Origin: Vicia villosa
Lineage: Eukaryota; Streptophyta; Magnoliopsida; Fabales; Fabaceae
DNA: 64,000 bases
Direction of reading: 5' to 3'
Assembly: GCF_029867415.1 (NCBI RefSeq)
Contig: NC_081182.1
Span: forward strand, 49,377,317-49,441,316
Positions within the stretch are counted from its first letter, which is position 1. Each line of letters starts with the position of its first letter. Shown here one piece after another: positions 21,244 through 33,070 of this stretch. A program made the position numbers and the translations under genes. The notes beneath the pieces were generated by a model that was not told where the DNA came from, did no database searches, and saw only the letters and a program-made list of their open reading frames with translations.

Positions 21244-22731
21244 CTAAAACTTTGACGAAGAGCCGACTTCACGTTCTAACATTTTCTTCTGTTTCTTGAG
21301 CTGAGCGTTCTCTGACGTGAGCTGATCGATGATCCAGGAAGCAGGAGGGATATGATGAGAAAGTGACGTTTGTGTCACTTGTCGATCGAGTACTTCAAGT
21401 AACTCATCCTTCCTTCTTAGGATGTTCTGAATCTCAACATTTTCCGTGTTGACAATTCGATACTTGTTCTTCCAAGCATTCCTTTCTTGGCATACCTTGT
21501 TTAATGCCGCTTGTAATTTTTCAACATCGGTGGAGAAAAGGTATATTGGTTCCCTTAGGGGAATGGGTTCTTGATGCTGATATGGCATCCTGAGCTTGAA
21601 TGCTCTGACGCGTACCCATTGAAGGTAAGGATCCAAAGAGATGCAAAGATGTTTTCCTAACAATCTTCTCCCTTTGCTGTGAACAAGACCCCAGGCTTGG
21701 ACAATTTCCTTCTTCAGCATGTTGCCATGATCGTCGATGTTCTTGAAGAACAGACCCTCCAATTGGATGTTACTTGGAATATTTTTCATGGGATAGCCGT
21801 ATTGACGACGGGCTAAAGCTGGATTGTAACTGATCCCTCCCTTAGTTCCAATAAGGGGTATGTTGGGAAAACTTCCACAACTGAAGATGATCTTGGTTTT
21901 GTCGTTGTCAGGACTACACCACTCAATGTCTGTATGAGTGAGGGACGTGATTTTCTGTGACCAGTAAAGGCCATCCCTCATATTCCAGAAAGTGCTAGAC
22001 TTCGGCAGGTGCGAAACGAACCATTCGTATAACAACGGTACGCAGCATGTGATTAATCCTCCTCGCTGCAGGTTTCTTGAATGCACAGAGTGATAAGCAT
22101 CCGCAAGCAAGGTTGGAACCGGATTTCCAATTAAGAAGATCTTAATTGCGTTGATGTCGACGAAATCGTTAATGTTAGGGAACAAAAACAATTCGTAGAT
22201 AAGCAAAGCCAAGACTTCCTCAAATGCGCTCATATCTTGGATGCTGACGAAGTACCGAGCTTGATCAAACAGGAATTTGGAGGGCAATCCTTGAATTCCT
22301 CCTCTACTCACCATATGAGTTCTGATGTCGACTACGTTCAAAGGAGTAGTTGCAGCGATGATAATGTCGTCAGGATTCTTTTCCAAACCGGAGTACGGAT
22401 CTTGCGCGTACACGGGTATTTCAATCAGACGAGAGTACTCCTCCAACGTAGGCATGAGCTGATAATCTGGAAAGGTGAAGCAGTGATACGTTGGATCGTA
22501 AAACTGTACCAAGGTGGGAAGGATCCCATCCACAATGTTGGTATTGAGCAAAGGCAGAAGTTTTCCATACTTCTCCTTGAAAGCCTGGGGGTTGACCACC
22601 AGTTTTCCGAGCTTTCCCAGTTCCTCGACCTGGGGAATCTTGAAGGTGTATTTCCTAGCTCTCTTTCTCCCATAATCCATGGTATAGATCCTTAAGTCCT
22701 TTCTCCGTTTCTCTCTTTCTCTGAAGTTCAA
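21244..22731 (-). CDS. Ogre additional ORF1, plant mobile domain-like
   Basis: This 495-residue frame lies upstream of gag, the position of the extra ORF that distinguishes Ogre and some other Tat elements. Its central part (about 60-330), with FPDYQLMPTLEEYSRL, a run ending ALLIYELFLFPNINDF and YEWFVSHLP, resembles the plant mobile domain shared with host MAIN/MAIL proteins and some transposons. The C-terminal quarter looks coiled-coil (LQAALNKVCQERNAWKNKY). A second Met (MDYGRKRARKY, ATG at 22680) begins a Lys/Arg-rich start more typical of the family, and the upstream 17 residues may be untranslated. The role in the element's cycle is unknown. No disruption is visible. Confidence 0.85.
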   Translation of the reverse strand: MNFREREKRRKDLRIYTMDYGRKRARKYTFKIPQVEELGKLGKLVVNPQAFKEKYGKLLPLLNTNIVDGILPTLVQFYDPTYHCFTFPDYQLMPTLEEYSRLIEIPVYAQDPYSGLEKNPDDIIIAATTPLNVVDIRTHMVSRGGIQGLPSKFLFDQARYFVSIQDMSAFEEVLALLIYELFLFPNINDFVDINAIKIFLIGNPVPTLLADAYHSVHSRNLQRGGLITCCVPLLYEWFVSHLPKSSTFWNMRDGLYWSQKITSLTHTDIEWCSPDNDKTKIIFSCGSFPNIPLIGTKGGISYNPALARRQYGYPMKNIPSNIQLEGLFFKNIDDHGNMLKKEIVQAWGLVHSKGRRLLGKHLCISLDPYLQWVRVRAFKLRMPYQHQEPIPLREPIYLFSTDVEKLQAALNKVCQERNAWKNKYRIVNTENVEIQNILRRKDELLEVLDRQVTQTSLSHHIPPASWIIDQLTSENAQLKKQKKMLEREVGSSSKF

Positions 22732-23476
22732 AAACGTTCGTTATTTAGTTTCCTTGAAAAACGACTCGAAAAAGACTCTTTTGCTTTTAGTTGTTTATTA
22801 ATGAATGATGCATGAATGCATGAATGCACACACAAGAGTTTTAAACAAACATGGCGTTGAAGGGTATAGTGGTCATGAAGTCAAAACGCAAACCTCGCCC
22901 CAATGGTAAACTAAGGATAAGGATTTTTGTACCTGTAGAACGGGTTCTAGGGGTCTCAGAGTTTTTGCTCAACCTTAAAGATACGTTGATTGGTATCTAT
23001 AAGAGAGTTTTCTTTGAGTGTAGTATCTGCGTGTCAATTACTTTCGTAATCACCGCTCTACGTCCTAACAAAAAGGCTTTAAGTGGGGTTAATGTGTTTC
23101 TAGGTCCTCCTGGTACAAATCAGTCTCGGAATGCAGTGGCGCAGTTAATCACAACCAGCCAGGCAAATCCCAAGAGTAGAATTGTGAACCAAGATTAGAG
23201 GGTCTTCACCGGGAAGACATCCTCCATCCTATCTTATGTTGCACTCAAATCCGGGTATAGGATTTCTCACCACAAGGGGGAATCAAGCCCTTTCCTGATA
23301 CCGAATAAACAAAATAAACAAATATAAATGCAGCAAACACATGAAATGACACAGAGGTTAGGCAGGACCTCTCTTGTTTGAGGGGGAATTTGGCATCCCT
23401 AATTCCTCATTGGGGCTGGACCAGCAACAGGTCAACCATTGGTTTGGATGAAAAACCAAGGTTTTTAACACTTATA
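22732..23476 (-). other. Untranslated leader of inner Ogre
   Basis: About 745 bp lies between the PBS and ORF1. No coding region is supported. It includes a CTCTTGTTTGAGGGGGAATT-type motif near 23370-23395 and the phrase TTCACCGGGAAGACAT (23205-23220), which also recurs inside the LTRs (near 6830). Confidence 0.7.
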
Positions 23477-23494
23477 TCCCCAGCAGAGTCGCCA
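23477..23494 (-). other. Primer binding site, tRNA-Arg type, inner Ogre
   Basis: The minus strand reads TGGCGACTCTGCTGGGGA, six bases after the LTR end. The complement, TCCCCAGCAGAGTCGCCA, resembles the 3' end of plant tRNA-Arg, the primer reported for Ogre. The outer element carries the same PBS at 33071-33088. Confidence 0.85.
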
Positions 23495-26400
23495 TTTTTC
23501 TGTGGTGGTCGTTTTCTTTACCTCCCCGTTTCACTTGGGAGGACGGCACGCTAGACCCTTCACGCGAAATTTGGAAGGAGAATGCGCCCGTGGTGGGATG
23601 AATTTTGTTTCAGTTCTTCCTACGATATCACACGAACTTTCTTATTTGTCCTACGAGTAGGAAAGGGAAAAAAAGATCTCAACTAAACCCTAAGAGTTTG
23701 CTAAGTGTGGGGATTTCACCTAGACTAGAAATTCTGGAGTCCGGGGGGTCGGTTATACATAGGGAAGTGTTTAAACACCCTACATATCTGTAGTACTCTA
23801 CAGGAACCTTCTCTGTGTCTAAATGTGTTTGTGCTGCTAATGATTATTGGGAAAGTTTCTCCTTTGTGTTAGGAGAAGGAATTGAATTGATTAAAGAAAG
23901 ACAGACTGACTGACTGACTATTTTTGGTATTTTATTAGCTCGCTGAGGTTCCTTGTGAACCTCATGCCTACATATCCCTAGTGGAAGTCAGAGCTTAATG
24001 TAGTTCGGGGAACTAACTAGGGAAATTAATTATTTTTGGGTGCCTTGCTTGAAGCTCAAGGTTGAAGCTTGAATTAAATCTCTGTTTACAGTAAAGAGAC
24101 ATGAAATCATCTTTACAGAGAGGTATTTGTACTATTCTACCACAAACATTTTGGAAGAGTGACAGAATAACTGGATTCATTTCATTCAAGAGGGGGACCT
24201 TACTTGTGTGTTTGCAAGTATGCCAGTCAGATACCTCTTAAATGAAAGAAAGATGCTCATCCAAATTAGGGAAAGTTACCACATGTCTGGGTTTTACTGC
24301 CAGCTCATGCCTTTCAAAATCCTAAATGGGAGACTTGATTGAAATTGAAATTGAAATTGAAATGTTTGTTTGTTTGAATGTGGTAGAGTAGTAAAAATAT
24401 CTCTCTATAGAGATAAGCTATGTCTATCTACTGTATAAAAGATTTGACTTTAGCTGGCTTGTATGAGGCCCAAGCTTGAGGCTTTTTAATTGATTGATTA
24501 TGATTATTGACTCTGGGAGATGACTCCATTGAGGATTAATTACAGGGTATTTTTGTGTTCTGTACAAAGCCCAGAATTGAGGCTGACTCTATTTGGAGAG
24601 TGTTTATTTGATGGATTTTTATTTGGTGTTCTGTACAAAGCCCAGAATTGAGGCTGACTCTACTTAGGGAGACTATATTTGTGTGCCTTGTACAATGCCC
24701 AAGGTTGTGGCTGACTGCTGAAGATAACTGAATTTTTGAGACTATGAATGACTCTATTTTGTGTGCCTTGTACAAAGCCCAAGGTTATGGCTGACTCTAG
24801 CTAGGGAAAACATTATTTTCTGCCTTGTACAAAGCCCAAGGTTGTGGCTACTGAATGATGAAGAACTCACCGGGGGAGACTCTATTATCTGCCTTGTACA
24901 ATGCCCAAGGTTGAGGCTGACTCTTGACAGGGGAGTTTTATTGTTTAGTGCCTTGTATGAAGCCCAAGGTTGAGGCTAACTGTTTTTGTTTGTTTTGACT
25001 CTATTGAGGAGATTTTATTTATTAAAAGACTGTTTTTTTTTATGGAAGCTAACCCTTTCCAGGGATTTTGACTTAGGTGGTGAATTTGTCTGTTAAAAGA
25101 CTGACTTTATCATGTTTTTGGAGGCTGACCCTTTCCAGGGGTTTTGACTCTTTTGGGGAAATTATCTCCTAAGAGAATGGATCTTTGGTTTTGAAAGACT
25201 GATGTTGTTGAAATGAAAGAATGATGTTGGAGGCTAACCCTTTCCAGGGGTTTTTTGACTGAAATGATAGATTGATTTTAATTGACTTTGGAGGCTAACC
25301 CTTTCCAGGGGTTTTTTGACTGAAATGATAGATTGATTTTAATTGACTTTGGAGGCTAACCCTTTCCAGGGGGTTTTATTAAAATGAATGGCAGAAAGAT
25401 TATCTAGTGGAGACTTCTTGTTTAAAGCCCAAGATGAAGGCTGACACATGCTGAGGATGATCAAACATGGATCCTAGACTCTGCTAAGGAAAATTGATGA
25501 AGATAAGGGTGACAGAGACTGTCCATGTCTCTCATTCCAAAAGGTGTACTCAATATGAAATTGAGACAAACTTAGCTTGTTTAAAGTCTGGTTTAAATTG
25601 GAAGAAAACTCACCAGGGTAGGCTAAAAGGTGACTAAAGACCTGTTCCTATGTTTATAAGAAACCTGAGGGGTCCTTGTATACAAGCTCAAGAGGAAGCT
25701 GGAAATGCTTTTAAGAAGCCTGTGGGTCCTTGTACAAAGCCCAAGAGGAGGCTATCGAGGGTCCTTGTTATAGCACAAGAGAAAGCTATGTAGTTTTGAA
25801 CTTATTTTGGCTCTAAGCAAATGGGTAAGAGGTTTCACCGGGAATAATTCCTCTTTGGGTGGATGTGTCCTATTTTTTTGGATTCTAAGGTTTTTGCCAA
25901 GATGTTTCACCGGGAATAATTCATCTTGGGGGTTTGAACTACAGATCTCTATTTAGGAAAGAGCCTTCACCGGGAAAACATTCTCAATCCTAGGTCATAT
26001 TCCTATAATATATATATAGTTTAACTGTCCTAGGGTTTACACTCAAACGTAGTTCTAAACTAATATATATGCACAGTTTATATTTGACAGTAATTTAAAT
26101 AAAGACTGTAAATTGAAAGCTTGTAAAGCCTAACCTGGATGGAGTGGAGGCCTTTGGAGAAGTATGTACAGAGCCTCAACAGTAATTGGTGGATAACAGT
26201 TGAATATATATATGATAAATAGTTAAGGGTTTTTGAAAACAGAAGAAGTGAAGATGGACAAAGGTCACATAGGTATCTGAAGAGTTTCACCGGGAATAAT
26301 GCCCTTCAAATACCAGAAGAATGTTTTGAAAACAGAAAGAAGATTTTGAAAATACAGTTTTGAAAACAAGCTAAGAAGAGAAGGTGTTTGGGACTTACAC

Positions 26401-26897
26401 TCTATTAGAGGCCCAGTACTTTACAGTACTGGTTACAAAAGCAGTTTTGAAAATGATTTGAAATGATATAAGGTTTTGTTGTTTGAAAACCTTAATCATT
26501 TGATTTAAACGGAGATTGAAAACAGTTTTGAAAATTGACAAAAAGTCAATTTAATTAAGGTAAAGAATAAAGATCTATGCCTAATTAAGACCTAAACAAT
26601 TAGGGTTTTATCATAAACTTATTTTCAAAATAATTAGGTTAAAACAAAATGAATATATATATTTAAAGTTTTTAAGAAAACACTTTAAAACATACTATGT
26701 TAAACCTAATTAAAACACATGAAATAAATAATATTTTTTATGATTTTTTTGGTTATTCACAAAATAGGTATATTAAATAAAAAGTGTGTGAAAAATGAAG
26801 TGAAAATGATTTAATTTGATAGGTTAAATAATCATGTGAAGTTGTGAAGAGAATAGGTGTGAAAAGTGATAAAAAAAAATTAGAAATGTCTCCACCA

Positions 26898-27115
26898 AGG
26901 CTTGAACTCACGCCCTTTAGGTCACACACCCAAAACAACACCACTGAGCCAACGCGCGCATGGTGATAGCAACTCTCACTCATTTGGTTATGTTTCAAAA
27001 CAAGTGATAAATCATTGAAAAATAAAAGAATCAAAAAGTCTGGGGCGAGGGGGATTCGAACCCCAGACTTGAGGCATGAGGAGACTAAGGGCGTATGGGA
27101 GGCCACTAGGGCAAA
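26898..27115 (-). other. Paired tRNA-like segments in the 5' LTR
   Basis: This is the 5' LTR copy of the two tRNA-like segments. The B boxes are at about 26899-26909 and 27050-27064. The A boxes are at about 26941-26953 and 27101-27114. One base differs next to the first A box (GCGCGC against GTGCGC). Both A and B boxes are preserved in both LTRs. Confidence 0.5.
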
Positions 27116-27520
27116 CGATGAATTCGTTTGTAAAACGCATACCATTCAAAATAAAATAAACTTTGTTCAGAGATTTAAAAAATGGCGCCACCCTCCATCT
27201 TCGTCTTCAACCTCAAGCTCCAACATTTTTGAAATTCTGATTCTCTCAAATCTTAACCAATGGCCCAGGTGTAAACATGAAACTTGTTCTAAATTCACTC
27301 ACGATTCTAAATATGTAACTAATATATATTTATATTAACTACATCTAACTAATTTACCAGAAATCGTGAAGAACCCTAAACTTTAAAAATCAAATTAAAT
27401 GACTATACTGAAAGATAAATGAATGATGATAGAGGGTTTTCAATCCTCTGATGATGCTGAACAAGATAGAATCGAGCTATTTCTTAAAGAATTCTTAAAT
27501 TAAAGAGGTGGAGTTCAGAA

Positions 27521-27526
27521 ACTTAC
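27521..27526 (-). promoter_or_regulatory. Consensus 5' splice donor in Ogre R/U5
   Basis: The minus strand reads CAGAG|GTAAGTTTCTG, a near-ideal plant splice donor about 510 nt downstream of the presumed transcription start. The same site lies at 8387-8392 in the 3' LTR. It could begin a leader intron that removes most of the 4.5-kb U5 region. The acceptor is not assigned. Confidence 0.4.
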
Positions 27527-28063
27527 CTCTGAAAATGGAGGTCGTGAGGATGATAGAGAGCAACTGGGCTTGTATGAATGATCCCAAAAGCTTCCTTGTG
27601 ACTCAGTGATGCTAACTGAATGCTTGTTGTAACCTCAATCCTCCTGAATTGTTCTATGGACCTCCCTCGATTTGAGCTTCAAGTGAACATGGAGAGTGAT
27701 GATTCTTGAGTTACAGATGAGCTGCAGCCATCTGAACAGCTTCACCACCTCCTATGGAACGTGCCTGGATGCTTGGCTTGATTGGAAACCTTCTGAACTG
27801 CACTATGGACCTCCAACTGCAACTGCTCCAAAGTGAGAGCAACAATGGTGTTCCTCCACTTACAGATGTGATCCAGGTGCTTGGATCACCTCAAATGACC
27901 TCCCTTGAGATGTTAGAATGCTTACTTTCCAAAGATAAGCTCTGGTTTGAAGAAAACGATTCTTCTTGCCAAAGAACTTTGAAAAACAATAAGCATGAGA
28001 AGAGAAAGAGAAAGCAAGGAATATGGTTGCTTTGGTGTGTTTTTCTACTGAAGTATGCCCTCC

Positions 28064-28071
28064 TATTTATA
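28064..28071 (-). promoter_or_regulatory. TATA box of inner Ogre promoter
   Basis: The minus strand reads CCTATAAATAGGAGGG, about 1.53 kb inside the 5' LTR. This is the best TATA match on the element's strand and would set the transcription start near 28035. Confidence 0.6.
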
Positions 28072-29604
28072 GGCAAATGAATGCAGATCAATTGGCTGTG
28101 GTGAGTTTGCTTAATGAAAGAAATTTGGTTTCTTAAGCATGAAGGAAGTTTGCAAATATCTCTTATGCAATGATGAGAATTTTGATTCCATTTGATCAAT
28201 CCCCTAGCCCTCGATTTTGCTTGATCTTAGGGGACAATTCTGAGACAGAAATGAGCTCTAATAGGTTGGTGAGAAGATTCCTTGGGTGATTCATCAATTT
28301 GCCATAAATTCCTAAATGTAATCATTACATAATCACATGTTCTTGTTTTTAGAATCTTCTTCAATTATCATGGCATGGTGAAAATGAATGCATGGCATGT
28401 TTTCAGATGTGTTATGGGTCGTGTAGCATCCATATTTGAGGTCATGTGCACAAAATTTCAAAGTTCCAAAATGATGCATGACCTATAATTTCACTTCATG
28501 AGGCCAACTTTGAACAAGCATAACTCTTAGCTCAAAATGAATTTGGAGAAGGTTGAACACAATTTGGAAAGCCCTAAACATCTACTTCAAATCATTAGTT
28601 TGGAGTTTCTTCAAAATACTTTGGCAAATTTGTGAAAAATGAGGCCAAAGTTGGAAGAAAACTAGGTTAAAACACTTAGAAAAATTTCTAAGTGTTTATG
28701 ACCTAAAACTCCAAAATTTCCAAAACTCTTAAACGATTGATCTTTTGAAAAAAGTTCCTTTGTAAGATGTTGTTTTATTTTGCAAGATCTACAACTTTCA
28801 TGTTGGAAGTTTTTTGAGTTGTGTAGGTGAAATTTTGAGTTCTCACCATGCCTAAAAAAACCCTAATTCCCGACTTTTCGCTCCTTGATGAATTTCTTTG
28901 AATTTCTTTGGTCAAATGACTTTAATATCCATATATTGATGATATTGATCCTTAAAAGTCATGGTTTGACCAAAAATCTCAAAAGTCAATGGTGATCCCA
29001 TACAGTTGACTTTTTCCAGATATGGTAAGATTTTGGACTTTTGTGTAGAATCAAGATCTTTTCCTCAGATGAATGATGTAAATGGATTATATTGAGGTAG
29101 TAGAGACTCTTGAATCATGTCTTGAGTTTTGGATCCATGCCCTGATTAAAAAGTCAACTATCTTGGGGAATTAGGTCAAAAACCCTAATTGTCGACCAGA
29201 GGACAATGATGACTGTAGACTTTGAATTGAGGTGTAATGTCCAGTGGATCTTGTCATATGAGTTATTTGAAGATGATTGATGTCTTTGAATGGTCCCCTA
29301 GGGCTTTTTAGGGTTTCCCAAAGGTGATCCCTGAGTTTAGTCCTTGATAGGCTCAAAAAAAATCCTAGTCTGGTGACCTGAGTAACTCTGTACTTAGATG
29401 AATGGGTGTCTAATCAATCATAGGTGAAATAATGAAGCTCTTGAGTCTTAGAGACTAATCCTTCTATTGATTGATCCTTTGCCTGAGCTTTCTGGTTTTT
29501 GAACACCCTTGATTGAATGTCAGACTGCTCTGGGTACTTACTTTGACTTGATGAAAATCCTGAAGATATGTCATCTCAGGGGGGTCAAAAATTAGGGTAT
29601 GACA

Positions 29605-29820
29605 CACACCTCACATTGGGATTATAGCCACGAGCAGAAGTACTAGGATTCTTAGGGGGGTCCTTTAAAGTGATCAACTCTGAATTCAACAGGTGTTGTA
29701 ATGCTTGAGCCAGTGACATACTGATCTTTGTGAACTGACGCCTAGGCGTGTCTTGCTTATTTTGACGACCTTTTTGAGGCGCCGGTGTGGAGATCAGAAC
29801 TGCTCCAATAGATTGGTCAT
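29605..29820 (-). pseudogene. Outer element gag, central-C-terminal part
   Basis: The minus-strand frame contains DQSIGAVLIS, NLAQAL/LLNSELITLKD-like and NPNVRC motifs of Tat/Ogre Gag proteins. It is bounded on the right by the solo LTR (duplication GTCAT at 29816-29820) and on the left by the inner Ogre (duplication CACAC at 29605-29609). Removing both inserts puts it in one frame with the upstream and downstream gag pieces. Confidence 0.85.
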
Positions 29821-30883
29821 TGATCAGTGCATTTTGATGCACATTCCTCTACGGTTGTACTTATACATTTCCATGGTTTGCTTGTCTTATTTTTGTATTT
29901 TATAATGTTTTTATATTTTAATTTATTTTTATTGTTATTTGATCTTCGTATTTAATTTTCAGCTTTAACAGTCTGCACGGAAACGATCATAACTGGAGTT
30001 CCAGGAGTCCGATTGAGGCGTTCTAATAATCGACGGAAAGCTAAGAGAAAGAGCTACAATTATTATGTTGGAGTCGAAGTCAGAATCGAACTGTTGAAGG
30101 GCAAGAAAATTCGTTGAAGTTGCAGCACTAGTTTTAGTTAAGTTTCGGGTCAATTAGTTTTGGGCCTGGGTCGTATGTTTGACCCAGTTGGATTGTAAAA
30201 CGGGTTGTACTCTTTCCCCTTAGGGTAGCAGCCGCGGTACTGTAGCATGATCATCACCATTCACCTAAAGAAAAACCAGGCTTGTACGATCCCATGGCGA
30301 ACTGATCCCTATTGAGTTGATCTGCTGTAATTCGGATTCCAAGACTTGAGGTTAATATTATTTTGCAATATAATTTCTATTCATATCAATCTTATTTTGT
30401 GTCATTCGTTTTCTTAATCCGAATTATCATAGAATAACATTGTTAATTCGATTGATTTATGCTTCCTGAATTTATATGCGTTATATCGTCTGCTTAATTC
30501 GTTATTCCGCTAATTGTTGAACCGTTTGCTTAATCCGGTGAAAGAGGAACATAATTCTTATAATTCCATTCTCGCTTGTTGAATGGTTTTGTGCTTCGAA
30601 TGTGAATAAAATCCGCATAATTATATTTATCGATGATAGTAGGAACCGAAACAGCAGATTAGCTTAACTCCATAATCACTTATTTTCAAAACAGCTTATT
30701 TTATAATCACTTATTTTAAGCGCTTTTTCTATAAATCGAACCTGAACCAACCCCCCCAAATTCGAATTACATTCGGTTAATAAGAATAGGAATCCTTGAG
30801 AGACGATACACGAGTTACCGTTACCGTCGTACTACAGTTTTATAAAATTAACTCGTTTTTGACCCGCGCGCGACAGCGGATCT
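29821..30883 (+). mobile_element. Solo LTR inside outer gag
   Basis: A 1063-bp segment starting TGATCAGTGC and ending GCGGATCT is flanked by a perfect 5-bp duplication, GTCAT (29816-29820 and 30884-30888). The start TGATC and end GATCT are nearly inverted, with the last base apparently mutated from A. The right part, with CCTTGAGAGACGATACACGA and ACTCGTTTTTGACC, resembles the LTR end of Athila/Tat-type Ty3/gypsy elements in plus orientation. No internal coding region is present, so the full element has recombined out. The gag frame is restored exactly when it is removed. Confidence 0.8.
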
Positions 30884-31906
30884 GTCATGGTTACTCCTTT
30901 TCTGACCATACACAGCATTGGACTCTGACTTCCCATTGAAATGCTTCTTTATAACACCTGAGGGTGTAGCCACTTGAATCTTACCACTTCGGATGTCATT
31001 CTCGACGCGTTCCCCGGTCAGTATAAGCTCAATGAATCTAGATGATGAACTTCCTAGCAAATGACTATAGAAAGGACCAGTCAGCATGCTCATAAACATA
31101 TCAACCAACTCTCTGTCAGCCAACGGGGGTTGAACTCTACAAGCCTAGTCTCTCCATTTTTTAGCATACTCTTTGAAACCTTCTTTAGAGCCCATAGACA
31201 AGCTTTGTAGTTGCATGCGGGTTGGCGCGAGATCAGCATTGTATTGGTATTGCTTATAGAAAGCATTTGCCAAATCTTCCCATGTATGAATGTTGGCACC
31301 ATCCAATTGATAGTACCATTCTAGTTGAGTTCCAGATAAGCTCTCTTGAAAAAAGTGGATCCATAGCATCTTGTCAGCAGTATGGGGCTGAATCTTCCTT
31401 ACATAAGACTTTAAGTGCAGTTTCGGACAAGATACCCCATCGTATTTAGCAAAGGTGGGAGTCTTGAACTTCGGAGGGATAACAACTCCAGAGATGAGTC
31501 CTAGTTCCTCAAAATCTAGCCCAGGTACCTTCTGAATTTCCATGGCTTTCATACGTTCTTCGAGCAGCTTGTATTTGTCATCAGGATGTTCGTCCTCATA
31601 GTAATAGTCCTCTTCTTCCTCAGAGGGCTTAACAGAATCGTGGTTGCTTTTGGCATCAGTTTTGACACTAGCATCATCGCCTATTTCATCGTCGTCCTCT
31701 TTAGAAACCTTAACTTCTTCAGCTTTCTTAAGTGGGCCTCGGAATCTTCTTCCCATGTTAAGGACACCCAAAGATCTTCTAGGCTTTTTCTCCTTCTTAG
31801 TCAGAAGAGTTTTCAGCTCGTCTTGCCCCTTGGACAAGTTCAGAATCAAAGCTTGGAACTCAGCATTCTGAGCCTGAAGGTCTTTGACTGATTGCTCGAG
31901 ATTCAT
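30884..31906 (-). pseudogene. Outer element gag, N-terminal part
   Basis: The frame starts best at MNLEQSVKDLQAQ (ATG at 31906; an in-frame Met exists at 31948). A charged coiled-coil/acidic N-terminus precedes a Gag domain with PPKFKTPTFAKYDG, HFFQESLSGTQLEWYY and FKEYAKKWRD. A TAG at about 31145-31147 interrupts the frame where related proteins have a sense codon. Beyond it the frame continues with RVQPPLADRELVDMFM and PFYSHLLGSSSS up to the solo LTR. This Gag is clearly related to, but diverged from, that of the inner Ogre. It is probably non-functional because of two in-frame stops and two insertions. Confidence 0.88.
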
Positions 31907-33070
31907 GATGCTGAAATAAACAGCGAGGAAGGATGAGAAACCCATCATAGGAAACCTGTTATGCGATGTTATGAATGCAAATGCAATGTTTTCAAGGATC
32001 TTTAAGGAATTTTAGTTTGCAACATTTAGACATTGAATCAGTCACAGCTTCGTCTGAAGAATCTTGGTTTTCGTCCTTGAACGTCCTTCTTTGAGAATCA
32101 AGGTCACCATATCGAGTGGGTCATCGCCTCTGATTCGGGATACCTCTGAATCTGAAGGTACATAGCTAGAGGAAAATAAATCCTCTTGCCCCTTGATAGG
32201 TATAGAGTCTTTGATTCGAAAGGCATATGGCCAGAGGAAAATAAATCCTCTTGCCCCTTGATAGGAATTCAGTCCCTGATAATTAGCACCTGCAATTGTG
32301 CGCCCCAAATTCCTAAGATCCTTGAAAAGGTTAGTTAACATGCTATGTTATGATGTTATGATGTCATGATGTCATGCGAATGTAATACATTAGGCAAAGC
32401 ATAAGGTAGTAAGGACAAACAAGTCCTACGACAAAACCTGCAAGGAAATCAAAGGGTTAGTAGCACATACAAGCAAGTCACACAAGTGTCCTTAGGTTTA
32501 GAAGCTTGCGTGAAGTTCGTAGGTAAGTACCCTCCCCACTGAAGTTAAGTTGGTTCAACCTGTCCTATATAAAGATCGTGTTCTAGGGAGCTCATATCAT
32601 TGACCTTTCTCGAAGGCACTTATTTCAGTTCAGCAATCGAATCACCGACCGAAAATGTCCTGAAAGTCCAATCCATATGAGTGTAGCTTCGACTATCAAC
32701 CAACTTCAGTCGGAACCAAAGCCAGCCATCTCGCTACTTTATAATAGGCCAAAGTCAAGTTCAACTAGGGTTCTAAGGGCAAATTAGTGCTTAATGACAC
32801 CCCGCAGCAGCCAAGTGTTTCCTCAAGTCGGATCCCAAGGAACACCAGAACAAACCAATGTGTCACACTGACGATGGCCACCATATCAATTGCAGCAGTA
32901 TACACCGTGCAGTCTCCTTGGTCTCATGCCATTTACCTAAGGTACTCAAATCAGGGTTAGGATCTTTCACAATAGTAAACCCAAACAGGCCCACAAATAT
33001 AAAACAAACAATTGAAAACATTAAAAGTGAATCCTAAACTTTAAGGTAAACCCTCTTTTATTCGAAAGTA
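31907..33070 (-). other. Leader of outer Ogre-like element
   Basis: About 1.1 kb lies between the PBS and gag. A 75-77-bp direct repeat around 32130-32275 (with GAGGAAAATAAATCCTCTTG occurring twice) is visible. No ORF1 equivalent is present, unlike in the inner Ogre. Confidence 0.65.

Larger units (their letters stand above)
4375..29604 (-). mobile_element. Complete Ogre-type (Tat lineage, Ty3/gypsy) LTR retrotransposon
   Basis: The 25.2-kb element lies in minus orientation with two ~6.1-kb LTRs, a PBS, polypurine tract, and three long intact coding regions: ORF1, gag-protease and RT-RNaseH-RNaseH-integrase. The size, giant LTRs, extra ORF upstream of gag, second (archaeal-type) RNase H, tRNA-Arg-type PBS and stop-containing gap between protease and RT are all hallmarks of Ogre elements. 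By eye about 30 substitutions and a few small indels separate the LTRs, under 1 percent, so the insertion is recent. It sits inside the gag of a related Ogre-like element in the same orientation. No coding lesion is obvious, so it may be autonomous. Confidence 0.95.
23501..29604 (-). mobile_element. 5' LTR of inner Ogre
   Basis: This is 6104 bp with proper TGT...ACA ends on either strand. It matches the 4375-10470 copy with about 30 substitutions and a few microsatellite-type indels, such as GAAATT and poly-A length. Taking the TATA box at 28064-28071 as the promoter, U3 is only about 1.5 kb and the transcribed R-U5 part about 4.5 kb. It includes the internal repeat modules and tRNA-like segments described for the other LTR. 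Confidence 0.95.
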
